A stretch of 64,000 nt of DNA, taken from positions 558,001 through 622,000 of the forward strand of contig NZ_CP089985.1 in the NCBI RefSeq assembly GCF_021390155.1. The letters are read 5' to 3'. The translations under genes were made by a program, and so were the position numbers. The DNA is from Pseudomonas sp. HN11. GTDB lineage: Bacteria > Pseudomonadota > Gammaproteobacteria > Pseudomonadales > Pseudomonadaceae. This document shows, in pieces, positions 31,797 to 40,185 of the stretch (the stretch's first letter is position 1; each line of letters starts with the position of its first letter). The notes under the pieces were generated by a model. The model was not told the origin of the DNA and did not search any database. It saw nothing but the letters and a program-made list of their open reading frames with translations.

Positions 31797-32686
31797 TGAG
31801 TGCGCGCTACCAGATTTTCCACGATACCCATTACCATTACGACAGCCCGGTGTCCCTGGCCCAGCAGTTGGCACACCTTTGGCCACGGCCGTGCGCCTGG
31901 CAGCGCTGCAGCTTGCAGCAACTGGCTATCAGCCCGGAGCCTACGTCGCGCCGCGATGAGCTGGACGTGTTCGGCAACCCCATCACTCGCCTGGCATTCG
32001 AACGGCCCCATGATGAATTGCGGGTGAACGCCGGGCTGACCGTGGAAGTGCTGGCGCGGCCCGCGCTGGATTTCCAGCAATCACCCGCTTGGGACCCTAC
32101 CCGCGGTAGCCTGACCTACAGCGGCCAGGCCATGTCTCCTGAGCTGATTGAAGCTTGCCGCTACCGTTTCGAATCGCCCTATGTGCACCTGAAAAAAACC
32201 TTCGTCGAATTCTCCGAAAGCTGCTTTCCCCCTGGTAAACCGCTGTTGCTGGGCGTGCAGGCGCTGATGGAAAAGATTTTCAGCGAATTCACCTTCGACG
32301 CCGAAGCGACTCAGGTCGCCACGCCGCTGGTCGAGGTGTTGGAGCGCCGACGCGGTGTGTGCCAGGACTTCGCCCACCTGATGCTCGCCTGCCTGCGCTC
32401 GCGAGGCTTGGCGGCGCGCTATATCAGCGGTTACCTGCTCACCCAGCCACCGCCCGGCCAACCCCGGCTGATCGGCGCCGATGCGTCCCACGCGTGGGTC
32501 TCGGTGTATTGCCCGGTTTCAGGCTGGGTGGATTTCGATCCGACGAACAATGTGCAGCCGGCACTGGAGCACATCACCCTGGCCTGGGGCCGGGATTTTT
32601 CCGATGTGTCGCCGTTGCGAGGGGTGATTCTGGGGGGAGGGAGCCATGACCCTGAGGTGCGGGTGACGGTGATGCCGTTGGAATAG
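31796..32686 (+). CDS. Transglutaminase family protein
   Basis: 296-residue protein with the bacterial transglutaminase N-terminal region (YQIFHDTHYHYDSPVSLAQQLAHLWPRP) and a transglutaminase core: candidate Cys in RRGVCQDFAHLMLACLRSRGL, His in ASHAWVSVYCPVSGW and Asp in DFDPTNN. Closest in layout to COG1305 proteins. The ATG overlaps the ATP-grasp stop; an in-frame GTG lies directly before it. It could act as an amidase/protease of the same fold rather than a cross-linking enzyme. Last gene of the operon. Confidence 0.93.
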   Translation: MSARYQIFHDTHYHYDSPVSLAQQLAHLWPRPCAWQRCSLQQLAISPEPTSRRDELDVFGNPITRLAFERPHDELRVNAGLTVEVLARPALDFQQSPAWDPTRGSLTYSGQAMSPELIEACRYRFESPYVHLKKTFVEFSESCFPPGKPLLLGVQALMEKIFSEFTFDAEATQVATPLVEVLERRRGVCQDFAHLMLACLRSRGLAARYISGYLLTQPPPGQPRLIGADASHAWVSVYCPVSGWVDFDPTNNVQPALEHITLAWGRDFSDVSPLRGVILGGGSHDPEVRVTVMPLE

Positions 32687-32695
32687 CGGTTGATT

Positions 32696-32724
32696 GTGCC
32701 GAGCCGGACAGGCCGGCTCAGCAC
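32696..32724. terminator. Stem-loop between convergent genes
   Basis: GTGCCGAGCCGG, loop ACAGG, CCGGCTCAGCAC form a 12-bp stem with one mismatch or wobble. It lies between the transglutaminase gene and the convergent small-protein gene. No good T-run on either strand, so termination is only suggested. Confidence 0.5.
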
Positions 32725-32732
32725 AAGGAAAT

Positions 32733-32915
32733 TTATTCAGCCGGATCTTTTGGTGTTTCGGTCTCGTCGCTCGTTTCTTCACCATCGACATCGGTGTTCA
32801 GCCCATTGGCCTCTTCTTCTGCAGCGGCTTTCTTGCGTTGCAGTTTTTCCTCTTTCTTCTGCTCCTTGGCCAAGTCTCTCTGACGTTTGGCGAAGGAGTA
32901 ATTAGGTTTGGCCAT
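32733..32915 (-). CDS. Small charged conserved protein (60 aa)
   Basis: MAKPNYSFAKRQRDLAKEQKKEEK followed by QRKKAAAEEEANGLNTDVDG and an acidic end EETSDETETPKDPAE. The N-terminal half is strongly basic and predicted helical; the C-terminal third is acidic and disordered. I recall similar short proteins in other pseudomonads with this N-terminus, but no function. AGAGGATCGCCC on the minus strand gives a plausible ribosome-binding site. The charge pattern suggests nucleic-acid or ribosome association, which is speculation. Confidence 0.8.
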   Translation of the reverse strand: MAKPNYSFAKRQRDLAKEQKKEEKLQRKKAAAEEEANGLNTDVDGEETSDETETPKDPAE

Positions 32916-33163
32916 GGGCGATCCTCTAGGGTCGAAGGTGAGGGTGGCGGCGCGCAGCTGCCTTGGGACGACATGGTAGCAGCTTCAGGGTGCGCTTGGC
33001 CTTCACTTACCGCAGGCGTAGGCGGCCAGCAGGCCGTTGAACAGTTGGTTGAGGTGCATGGCGCGGACTCCGATGGGTGATGCGCCGATCATAGTCAGGT
33101 GGTTGTACTTTGGCTGGTAGATTGTGTTGATAAGTCTGATAGCCTAAAGTTGTATACAATCTG

Positions 33164-33177
33164 TTGATTCAGATCAT
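33164..33177. promoter_or_regulatory. ANR/FNR-type box upstream of azurin
   Basis: TTGAT-TCAG-ATCAT matches the consensus TTGATNNNNATCAA at nine of ten fixed positions. It is centred about 77 bases before the azurin start, which would place it near -41.5 if transcription starts around 33212. Azurin is known to be under ANR control in P. aeruginosa. A perfect arm pair GCCTGA-T-TCAGGC follows at 33188-33200. The remainder of the 332-base gap from 32916 shows no gene. Confidence 0.75.
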
Positions 33178-33247
33178 AAGAATTCCTGCCTGATTCAGGC
33201 ACCTTTGTCGCACTACGCGTTTTCTAAACCCTGCCTTGGAGATTCAC

Positions 33248-33694
33248 ATGTTTGCCAAACTCGTTGCTGTTTCCCTGCTGACTCTGGCGAGCGGCCAGTT
33301 GCTTGCTGCAGAGTGCAAGGTCACTGTCGACTCCACCGACCAAATGTCCTTCAACACCAAAGCCATTGAAATCGACAAGAGCTGCAAAACCTTCACCGTT
33401 GAGCTGACTCACTCCGGCAACCTGCCGAAAAATGTCATGGGCCACAACTGGGTGCTGACCAGCGCCGCCAACATGCAGCCAGTCGCCACCGATGGCATGG
33501 CCGCTGGTATCGACAAGGACTACCTGAAACCAGGTGATGACCGCATCATCGCCCACACCAAGATCATTGGCGCTGGCGAGAAAGACTCGGTGACCTTCGA
33601 CGTGTCGAAGCTGACCGCCGGGACTGACTATGCGTTCTTCTGCTCGTTCCCAGGCCACATCTCGATGATGAAAGGCACTGTGACCCTGAAGTAA
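33248..33694 (+). CDS. azu: Azurin (periplasmic blue copper protein)
   Basis: Small cupredoxin that carries electrons in the periplasm, associated with denitrification and redox stress. The 148-residue precursor has a 20-residue signal peptide ([20 protein letters not shown]) and a 128-residue mature chain. Mature-number copper ligands are all present: Gly45/His46 (MGHNW), Cys112 (FFCSF), His117 (PGHIS), Met121. The disulfide cysteines (Cys3 and Cys26) are also there. The ATG at 33248 follows TTGGAGATTCAC; an upstream in-frame ATG at 33236 would lie before this site. A REPIN follows the stop. Confidence 0.98.
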   Translation: MFAKLVAVSLLTLASGQLLAAECKVTVDSTDQMSFNTKAIEIDKSCKTFTVELTHSGNLPKNVMGHNWVLTSAANMQPVATDGMAAGIDKDYLKPGDDRIIAHTKIIGAGEKDSVTFDVSKLTAGTDYAFFCSFPGHISMMKGTVTLK

Positions 33695-33710
33695 CACCGC
33701 GTTATCGTTC

Positions 33711-33792
33711 TTCGCGAGCAAGCCCGCTCCCACACTTGACCGTGTTCCCAGGTTGGAAAACGGTCAAGTGTGGGAGCGGGCTTGCTCGCGAA
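33711..33792. repeat. REPIN
   Basis: TTCGCGAGCAAGCCCGCTCC...CACACTTGACCG and its complement CGGTCAAGTGTGGGAGCGGG...CTCGCGAA form a long, nearly perfect inverted pair around a short centre. It lies between the azurin gene and the convergent nadE. Confidence 0.94.
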
Positions 33793-33830
33793 AGCGGTCT
33801 GAAAATCAACACAAACCTACAGGGTTCACC

Positions 33831-34658
33831 TCACGGCGCAAACGGCATGACCCGCTTGTGCTCGGTCTTGCGATAGGTCTCGCAGATAATTCTGAACGCT
33901 TCTTCACGCACCGGCTCACCGTGCAGGAAGGCATCGATCTCGGCATAGGTCACGCCATGGGACGTTTCGTCGGGCTTGCCCGGCGACAGGTCTTCCAGGT
34001 CCGCCGTCGGCACTTTCTCCACCAACGACTCCGGCGCGCCAAAGTGCCGCGCAATCGCACGCACCTGATTCTTCACCAGGCCGCTCAACGGCGCCAGGTC
34101 GCACGCGCCATCACCGAACTTGGTGAAAAAGCCCATCACCGCTTCCGCCGCATGATCGGTACCGATCACCAGGCCTCCAGCCGCGCCGGCGATGGTGTAC
34201 TGCGCCACCATGCGCATGCGCGCCTTGGTGTTGCCCAGCACGAAATCGCGGGACACCGCCGCCTTGCCTTCAAACGCCGCCACTTCATTGGCCAGGGCTT
34301 TCACCGCCGGGCCGATGTTCACGGTGTGGCGCTCGTCCGGCTCGATAAAATCCACCGACGCCTGGGCGTCGATCTCATCGAACTGGGTTTCGTACGGCAG
34401 GCGCACGGCGATAAAACGGTAGGCCTCATCGCCGCTGTTCTCGCGTAGCTCTTTTACTGCACGTTGAGCCAAGAGACCTGCGGTCAGGGAGTCGACGCCA
34501 CCACTGATGCCCAGCACCAATGCTTTGAGCCCGGAATTGCGCAGGCAGTCCTGGATAAAGGTCACGCGGCGGGCAACCTCGGCCTCAAGGGCGGCCTGGT
34601 CGTTGAACGGCGCTTGGACCTTGAGCTGTTCAGCAATCTCACGCTGTACGGCTTGCAT
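33831..34658 (-). CDS. nadE: NH3-dependent NAD+ synthetase NadE
   Basis: Amidates nicotinate adenine dinucleotide to NAD+, the last step of NAD synthesis. The 275-residue protein has the PP-loop SGGVDS at residues 52-57, and no glutaminase domain, so it uses ammonia. Further family segments are [36 protein letters not shown] and [17 protein letters not shown]. It starts 3 bases after the pncB stop, with AAGGAG inside the end of pncB, forming a two-gene NAD salvage operon. Confidence 0.96.
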   Translation of the reverse strand: MQAVQREIAEQLKVQAPFNDQAALEAEVARRVTFIQDCLRNSGLKALVLGISGGVDSLTAGLLAQRAVKELRENSGDEAYRFIAVRLPYETQFDEIDAQASVDFIEPDERHTVNIGPAVKALANEVAAFEGKAAVSRDFVLGNTKARMRMVAQYTIAGAAGGLVIGTDHAAEAVMGFFTKFGDGACDLAPLSGLVKNQVRAIARHFGAPESLVEKVPTADLEDLSPGKPDETSHGVTYAEIDAFLHGEPVREEAFRIICETYRKTEHKRVMPFAP

Positions 34659-34661
34659 GAT

Positions 34662-35876
34662 TCACTCCTTGCTAGAGATGGCAGGTACTTTGAAAACATG
34701 ACGCAAATAGGCGACGAAATTCGGGTCGGTGCAGTGGGTCTTGCCCGCTTCATCGGAGATCTTCGCGACGGGCTGGCCATTGCAGGCGGTCATTTTAAGC
34801 ACGATGCTCATGGGTTCCACACCTGGAATGTCGCAGGTCAGGTTGGTGCCGATACCGAAGCTCACATTAATGCGACCACGCAGCGCACGGAATATCTCCA
34901 GCGCCTTGGGTAACGACAGGCTGTCGGAGAACACCAACGTCTTGCTCATCGGCTCGATGCCGAGCTTGTGGTAATGGGCGATGGCTTTTTCCGCCCATTG
35001 CACCGGATCACCGGAGTCATGGCGCAGACCGTCGAACAGCTTGGCGAAGTACAAGTCGAAGTCGCCCAGGAACGCGTCGGTGGTGATGCAGTCGGTCAGG
35101 GCGATGCCCAGCAGGCCACGGTATTCGCGCACCCAGCAATCCAACGCGGCGATCTGGCTGTCGATCAGGCGTGGGCCGAGTTGCTGGTGGGCCATGATCC
35201 ATTCGTGGGCCATGGTACCCAGCGGTTTCATGTCCAGCTCACGCGCCAGATGCACGTTGCTGGTGCCGACAAAACGGCCGGGGAAGTCGTGCTTGAGCAC
35301 GCTGACCACTTCTTCCTGCACCCGGTACGAGAAGCGCCGACGCGTACCGAAGTCAGCCACTTGCAGCTCGGACAGCTCGTCGCTGCTGGCGTTGGCGGTC
35401 AGCCAGTCGAACTTGCGGTACAGCTGCTCGCGCGCCTGTTCAAGGATCACGGTCTGGTAGCGGTAGCGGTTACGCACTTCGCTGACGATGGCCAGCATCG
35501 GCACTTCAAACAGGATCACATGCAGCCACGGCCCGCGCAGGCGGATGAATAATTCGCCGTTCTCGATGCCGGTCTGCACGTAGCGCAGGTTGAAGCGAAA
35601 CAGTCCGAGGAAGCGCAGAAAGTCAGGCTTCATGAAGCTGATGCATTCCAGAAACCCCAGTTGGTCGGGGCTCAGGTTCAGCTCGGCGAGGCGTTCGATC
35701 TGGTAGCGGATCTCCGCCAGGTACGGGCGCAGGTCTTCGCTGTTACGGCAACGGAACTCCCATTCAACTTCCACATTAGGATAGTTGTGCAGCACCGCCT
35801 GCATCATGGTCAGCTTGTAGAAGTCGGTGTCGAGCAAGTTCTGCACGATGCGATCGGCAAACACACTCTCGCTCAT
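34662..35876 (-). CDS. pncB: Nicotinate phosphoribosyltransferase PncB
   Basis: Converts nicotinate and PRPP to nicotinate mononucleotide, the entry to the Preiss-Handler salvage route completed by the following nadE. The 404-residue protein starts [24 protein letters not shown] and has the segments [31 protein letters not shown] and [11 protein letters not shown] chose the ATG at 35876, with GGAG upstream; the open frame extends 16 codons further without conservation. Confidence 0.96.
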   Translation of the reverse strand: MSESVFADRIVQNLLDTDFYKLTMMQAVLHNYPNVEVEWEFRCRNSEDLRPYLAEIRYQIERLAELNLSPDQLGFLECISFMKPDFLRFLGLFRFNLRYVQTGIENGELFIRLRGPWLHVILFEVPMLAIVSEVRNRYRYQTVILEQAREQLYRKFDWLTANASSDELSELQVADFGTRRRFSYRVQEEVVSVLKHDFPGRFVGTSNVHLARELDMKPLGTMAHEWIMAHQQLGPRLIDSQIAALDCWVREYRGLLGIALTDCITTDAFLGDFDLYFAKLFDGLRHDSGDPVQWAEKAIAHYHKLGIEPMSKTLVFSDSLSLPKALEIFRALRGRINVSFGIGTNLTCDIPGVEPMSIVLKMTACNGQPVAKISDEAGKTHCTDPNFVAYLRHVFKVPAISSKE

Positions 35877-35997
35877 AACGGGAATCTCCAGACGGGTCGG
35901 CGATGGGCGCCGACCTTTACGCACAATTAAGGAAGGGGGCTAGTGGCGCATAGACCTGTGGGGTTTTGCCAGTGATTTTTTGCGCTGGAGCTACCGA

Positions 35998-36071
35998 CGC
36001 CTTCGCGAGCAAGCCCGCTCCCACCTTTGGAATGCATTTCAAGTGTGGGAGCGGGCTTGCTCGCGAAGGCG
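35998..36071. repeat. REPIN, directly abutted by an IS3-family element
   Basis: CGCCTTCGCGAGCAAGCCCG...CCACCTTTGG and its inverted partner CAAGTGTGGGAGCGGGCTTG...CGCGAAGGCG form a complete REPIN. The IS target duplication (ATT) begins at 36072, one base after the REPIN ends. The remaining bases from 35877 are the pncB upstream region. Confidence 0.94.
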
Positions 36072-36107
36072 ATTTGAAGTGCGCCCCAAAAGTTGGACAG
36101 TTGTTGG

Positions 36108-36917
36108 TTAGGCTACAGCGGACTTGACCCTATAGGCTACAGGGCTCAGTCCGCCAAGCTTCACTTTGATTCGTTTATAGTTGTAGTAATGGATGTACTC
36201 ATCCAACCCAGCTTGCAACTGTTCCACGTTGTCGAAGTTTTTTCGGTAGTAAAATTCTGACTTCAGTGTGCCGAAAAAACTCTCCATTGTGGCGTTGTCA
36301 TAACAGTTTCCTCTGCGTGACATGCTTTGCTCCAGCCCCGCCTTTTCCAGTCGCTCTCGGTATTTTGAGTGTCGGTAATGCCAGCCCTGATCCGAGTGCA
36401 GCATAGGCTTAGCCCCCTCAGGTAAGCGTTGAAGAGCTTTTTCCAACATCTCGCCCACCAAAGCATATTGGGGGCGCATGGCCATCTGATAGGCCACAAT
36501 CTCGCCGTTGTACAAATCTAAAACTGGAGATAAGTACATCTTCTTGCCAGCCACTTTGAACTCGGTGACATCAGTTACCCATTTCTGATTCGGTTTCTCA
36601 GCCTCGAATTGACGAGCCAGTGTATTGGGCGATACATCTCCCATCGGTCCGTTATACGACCGGTATTTCTTTGGTCGCACGGTGCATTTCAGACCCAGCT
36701 CCCCCATCAGCCGACGTACCGTTTTCCCGTTGATCTGTGGTCGTTCTTTACGAAGCTCTAAAGTCATACGACGATAACCAAGACAGCCCATATGCTCATT
36801 CTGGAGGTTCTGGATAGCTGCTTTGACCGAGGCAAACCGGTCTGCAACGCCCATCGCTTTGAGTTGGTAGTAGTACGTGCTTCGCGCAAGGCTCACCAGC
36901 TTGAGCAACTCACTCAA
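36108..36917 (-). CDS. IS3-family transposase OrfB (made as OrfAB fusion by -1 frameshift)
   Basis: DDE transposase catalytic part. Shows the HTH_21-like segment GCLGYRRMTLELRKE, then the catalytic triad: Asp in WVTDVTEFK, Asp in LHSDQGWHY and Glu in NATMESFFGTLKSEF. The listed start is a TTG; the frame is open upstream through VSELKQEFSLSELLK into the orfA end, so the functional enzyme is probably the OrfAB fusion. The slippery run is G-AAA-AAG at 36953-36959 (read leftward). Confidence 0.94.
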   Translation of the reverse strand: MSELLKLVSLARSTYYYQLKAMGVADRFASVKAAIQNLQNEHMGCLGYRRMTLELRKERPQINGKTVRRLMGELGLKCTVRPKKYRSYNGPMGDVSPNTLARQFEAEKPNQKWVTDVTEFKVAGKKMYLSPVLDLYNGEIVAYQMAMRPQYALVGEMLEKALQRLPEGAKPMLHSDQGWHYRHSKYRERLEKAGLEQSMSRRGNCYDNATMESFFGTLKSEFYYRKNFDNVEQLQAGLDEYIHYYNYKRIKVKLGGLSPVAYRVKSAVA

Positions 36918-36943
36918 GGAAAACTCTTGCTTAAGCTCACTGA

Positions 36944-37483
36944 CTAATCGGGCTTTTTCTTCTGTTCTTTCTCCCGCCTCATCACTGCCTCGCCTAACTC
37001 CCCAAGCTTTTTTAGGTAGGCGTTCTCCATGCGCAGATACTTGAGCTCATCGAGCAACGTCTTGTGTTCGGGCTCAGGGGCAGTGATTGGGGCAGAAGAT
37101 TTACGTGGTTTAATGGGTGGCTTAGACATAACGGTACACAGTCCTTTTTTCCCTGACTCCAGGGCTTCAATGCCGCCACTGTAATACTGCTGCTGCCATC
37201 TGCCCACCTGAGTGGAGTTACCCAAATTGAAAAGCGCCGCTGCGCGGCGTAAGGAAAGGGAGTCACGCCACATGCGTTGTAGGACGGAGAACTTGAACAA
37301 GGCGGAGTAACGTTGGCCGGTGGTGCTCAAACTGGCCTCACCGTGCAATCGATACGCCTCGACCCAGCGACGAAGCAATGTAGGGTCCATTTGAAATTGA
37401 GCGGCGATACGGCGAAAGCCTCGGCCTTTCTCAAGGAAAGTGGTAATAGCGGATAGCTTGAACTGCGTCGTGTACTTACTCAT
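36944..37483 (-). CDS. IS3-family OrfA (DNA-binding subunit)
   Basis: 179 residues with two helix-turn-helix units (LSAITTFLEKGRGFRRIAAQ and LSLRRAAALFNLGNSTQVGR) and a C-terminal coiled coil (LLDELKYLRMENAYLKKLGE). The ATG at 37483 begins MSKYTTQFKLS; the longer open frame starting outside the IS is ignored. Its last codons contain the frameshift run AAG AAA AAG before the stop, and orfB is in the -1 frame. Confidence 0.93.
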   Translation of the reverse strand: MSKYTTQFKLSAITTFLEKGRGFRRIAAQFQMDPTLLRRWVEAYRLHGEASLSTTGQRYSALFKFSVLQRMWRDSLSLRRAAALFNLGNSTQVGRWQQQYYSGGIEALESGKKGLCTVMSKPPIKPRKSSAPITAPEPEHKTLLDELKYLRMENAYLKKLGELGEAVMRREKEQKKKPD

Positions 37484-37548
37484 GAAAAATACGCCCCAAG
37501 AATTGGATGGGTGTCCAACTTCTGGGGCGCACTTCAATTCTCCAGGCG

Positions 37549-38439
37549 CTAAAGCACCTGCTCCATCATCCACTTCACAAATTCACGCACCTTGGGCACC
37601 TCCGCCGAATGTTCGGGGTAGGCCAGGTAATACGCATCCTGGCTCGGCATTGCATGCTGCCAGGGAATGACCAGCTTGCCTTCGGCCAACTCTTCTTCCA
37701 CCAGAAAGCGCGGCAGCAACGCTACGCCACAGCCCACCTGCGCGGCCCGAATGCACATATAGAAGGTGTCGAAGCGTGGCCCGTGATAGCTGTGCTCGGT
37801 GTGGAAGCCCTGGCTGGCAAACCAGTCGTGCCAGCCCTGGGGACGCGAAGCGTTTTGCAGCAGCACCAGGTCGCTCAGTTGCGTGGGATCGGTGAACGGC
37901 TGGGCCTGCAGGCTTTCTGGCGCGCACACCGGCACCAACGCTTCGCTGAACAATTTGAGGCTTTCGGTGCCGGGGCGTGAACCCTGGCCGAAGTAGAAGG
38001 CCATGTCGGCCTTGCCTTGCAGCAGTTCGTCCGGCTCCTGCTCGTTGCACAGATCCAAGTGGATCTGCGGATGGCGCAGCCGCCAGCCCTTGAGGCGCGG
38101 CACCAGCCAGCGCGCGCCGAAGGTGTAGGGCGTGGACACCCGCAGCACTTCGGTTTCGCCGCCATAGGAGCGCAGATAATGGGTGGACATTTCCACTTGC
38201 GTGAGGATCTTGCGCACTTCCACCAGGTACAAATCGCCCGCCGGGGTCATCTGCAAGCGCCGGCGCACGCGGCGGAACAGCAGGTGTTGCAGCAATTCTT
38301 CCAACTGCGCCACCTGCTTGCTCACTGCGCTCTGCGTGAGGTTCAGCTCCTCGGCAGCGCGGGTGAAGCTCAGGTGGCGGGTGGCGGCTTCGAAGCACTG
38401 CAGGGCAGTGATCGAGGGCAAATGTCTTTTGTTCAGCAC
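37549..38439 (-). CDS. LysR-family transcriptional regulator, divergent from amaB
   Basis: 296-residue regulator with an N-terminal winged helix (LPSITALQCFEAATRHLSFT, then RAAEELNLTQSAVSKQVAQLEE) and a C-terminal effector-binding domain. The start is GTG 38439 (MLNKRHLP), preceded by AGAGG; the open frame continues 559 codons upstream only because it runs antisense through amaB. It is divergent from amaB across 153 bases, so it probably controls the pipecolate/aminoadipate genes; in P. putida a LysR regulator occupies the same place. An IS ends 12 bases downstream of its stop, outside the gene. Confidence 0.92.
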   Translation of the reverse strand: MLNKRHLPSITALQCFEAATRHLSFTRAAEELNLTQSAVSKQVAQLEELLQHLLFRRVRRRLQMTPAGDLYLVEVRKILTQVEMSTHYLRSYGGETEVLRVSTPYTFGARWLVPRLKGWRLRHPQIHLDLCNEQEPDELLQGKADMAFYFGQGSRPGTESLKLFSEALVPVCAPESLQAQPFTDPTQLSDLVLLQNASRPQGWHDWFASQGFHTEHSYHGPRFDTFYMCIRAAQVGCGVALLPRFLVEEELAEGKLVIPWQHAMPSQDAYYLAYPEHSAEVPKVREFVKWMMEQVL

Positions 38440-38592
38440 GGCACGCCTCTTTTTATTCTTTGCATGAGTAAACGGAATGATATCTCGCCTAATCGTCGTT
38501 TGTTGGCAAGTCTTGGGCCAGCTACAAATAAGCTCTGGATCGCCGTGTCGATGGCGGCGCGAATTTTCTGTTTGAGATTGAAGGAGTGACCC

Positions 38593-40083
38593 ATGGTTGC
38601 CGCATTGCTTGATCGTCTCGGGGTAAACCCGGCGCTGTACCAGTCGGGCAAGCAGCCCGTGCATTCGCCGATTGATGGCAGCCGAATCGGCAGTGTGCAT
38701 TGGGAAGGTGCCGCCGAGGTGGAGCAACAGGTCAGTCGCGCCGAGCATGCATTCGAAGCCTGGCGCAAAGTGCCGGCACCGCGCCGTGGTGAACTGGTGC
38801 GTCAGTTCGGCGACGTGTTGCGCGAATACAAGGCAGACCTGGGCGAGTTGGTGTCCTGGGAAGCCGGCAAGATCACCCAGGAAGGCCTGGGTGAAGTGCA
38901 GGAAATGATCGACATCTGCGACTTCGCAGTCGGCCTCTCGCGCCAGCTGTACGGTTTGACCATCGCCTCCGAGCGCCCTGGCCATCATATGCGTGAAACC
39001 TGGCATCCGCTGGGCGTGGTGGGCGTGATCAGCGCGTTCAACTTCCCGGTGGCAGTGTGGGCGTGGAACACCACCCTGGCGCTGGTATGCGGCAACGCCG
39101 TGATCTGGAAACCCTCTGAAAAGACCCCGCTCACGGCCCTGGCCTGCCAGGCATTGTTCGAGCGTGTGCTGAAGAAATTCGACGGCGCCCCGGAGTACCT
39201 GAGCCAAGTGATCATCGGCGGCCGCGACGCCGGCGCCGCATTGGTGGATGATCCGCGCGTCGCCTTGATCAGTGCCACCGGCAGCACGCGTATGGGGCGC
39301 GAGGTGGCGCCGAAGGTCGCCGCACGTTTTGCCCGCAGCATCCTCGAGCTGGGCGGCAATAACGCAATGATTCTCGGCCCTAGCGCCGATCTGGACATGG
39401 CCGTGCGCGCCATCCTGTTCAGCGCCGTCGGTACCGCCGGGCAACGTTGCACCACCCTGCGGCGCCTGATCGCCCATGAGTCGGTGAAAGAAGAAATCGT
39501 CACCCGTCTCAAGGCCGCCTATTCCAAGGTGCGCATCGGCCACCCATTGGAAGGCAACCTGATCGGCCCGCTGATCGACAAGCACGGCTTCGACAACATG
39601 CAGGACGCCCTGGAGCAAGCCTTGAGCGAAGGCGGCAAGGTGTTCGGCGGCAAGCGTCAGTTGGAAGACCAATTCCCCAACGCCTATTACGTCTCGCCAG
39701 CCATTGTGGAAATGCCCGAGCAAAGCGACGTGGTATGCACCGAGACCTTTGCCCCGATCCTCTATGTGATCGGCTACAACGACTTCAACGAAGCCCTGCG
39801 CCTCAACAACGCCGTGCCTCAAGGCCTGTCGTCGTGCATCTTTACCACCGACGTGCGTGAAGCCGAGCAGTTCATGTCGGCGGTGGGCAGCGACTGCGGC
39901 ATCGCCAACGTCAACATCGGCCCGAGCGGCGCGGAAATCGGCGGCGCGTTTGGCGGCGAGAAAGAAACCGGCGGCGGGCGTGAATCGGGCTCGGATGCGT
40001 GGCGCGGGTATATGCGTCGCCAGACCAATACCGTCAATTACTCGCTTGAGCTGCCATTGGCACAAGGCATTACATTCGATTGA
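38593..40083 (+). CDS. amaB: Alpha-aminoadipic semialdehyde dehydrogenase AmaB (ALDH7 type)
   Basis: Oxidises L-2-aminoadipate semialdehyde (piperideine-6-carboxylate) to 2-aminoadipate in L-lysine/pipecolate catabolism. The 496-residue protein has the ALDH core with candidate catalytic Cys286 in GTAGQRCTTL and Glu252 in LELGGNN, and ALDH7-type features such as the GGKRQLEDQFPNAYYVSPAIVE segment (split here only by quotation). AAGGAG precedes the ATG. Followed by amaA after a 102-base gap that holds a palindromic repeat. The gene pair and the divergent LysR gene match the P. putida ama locus. Confidence 0.9.
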   Translation: MVAALLDRLGVNPALYQSGKQPVHSPIDGSRIGSVHWEGAAEVEQQVSRAEHAFEAWRKVPAPRRGELVRQFGDVLREYKADLGELVSWEAGKITQEGLGEVQEMIDICDFAVGLSRQLYGLTIASERPGHHMRETWHPLGVVGVISAFNFPVAVWAWNTTLALVCGNAVIWKPSEKTPLTALACQALFERVLKKFDGAPEYLSQVIIGGRDAGAALVDDPRVALISATGSTRMGREVAPKVAARFARSILELGGNNAMILGPSADLDMAVRAILFSAVGTAGQRCTTLRRLIAHESVKEEIVTRLKAAYSKVRIGHPLEGNLIGPLIDKHGFDNMQDALEQALSEGGKVFGGKRQLEDQFPNAYYVSPAIVEMPEQSDVVCTETFAPILYVIGYNDFNEALRLNNAVPQGLSSCIFTTDVREAEQFMSAVGSDCGIANVNIGPSGAEIGGAFGGEKETGGGRESGSDAWRGYMRRQTNTVNYSLELPLAQGITFD

Positions 40084-40084
40084 T

Positions 40085-40176
40085 TCCAGCCTCAAGTTGC
40101 ACGCTGCAAGCTCCAAGTTAGAAGCAATCTGGCTTTTAGCTTGCCGCTTGTAGCTTGAAACTTGCCGCTGCTCCCA
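40085..40176. repeat. Dispersed palindromic repeat, AGCTTGCAGCTT type (copy b)
   Basis: TTGCACGCTGCAAGCTCCAAG with GTTAGAAGCAATC, then inverted counterparts GCTTTTAGCTTGCCGCTTGTAGCTTG. It fills the gap between amaB and amaA. Confidence 0.65.
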
Positions 40177-40185
40177 GGAGCAGAT

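Larger units (their letters stand above)
36075..37536 (-). mobile_element. Complete IS3-family insertion sequence (IS150-like), 1,462 bp
   Basis: Terminal inverted repeats begin TGAAGTGCGCCCCAAAAGTT on the left and match the right end at 24 of the first 25 positions (one A/G difference). The element is flanked by the 3-bp direct repeat ATT (36072-36074 and 37537-37539), as expected for IS3-family transposition. It carries orfA and orfB in -1 register. A two-part helix-turn-helix OrfA of 179 residues is typical of the IS150 subgroup. Both ends and both ORFs are intact, so it may be active. Confidence 0.95.

Noticed and set aside
36072-37539. Composite transposon formed by the two IS3-family elements at 36 and 55 kb
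   Set aside because: The two elements have different ends and proteins, and the 17 kb between them is core or typical Pseudomonas sequence.
38440-40116. Upstream extension of the LysR gene to 855 codons
   Set aside because: The extra 559 codons are the antisense of amaB; the LysR winged helix begins right after the GTG at 38439, which has its own ribosome-binding site.
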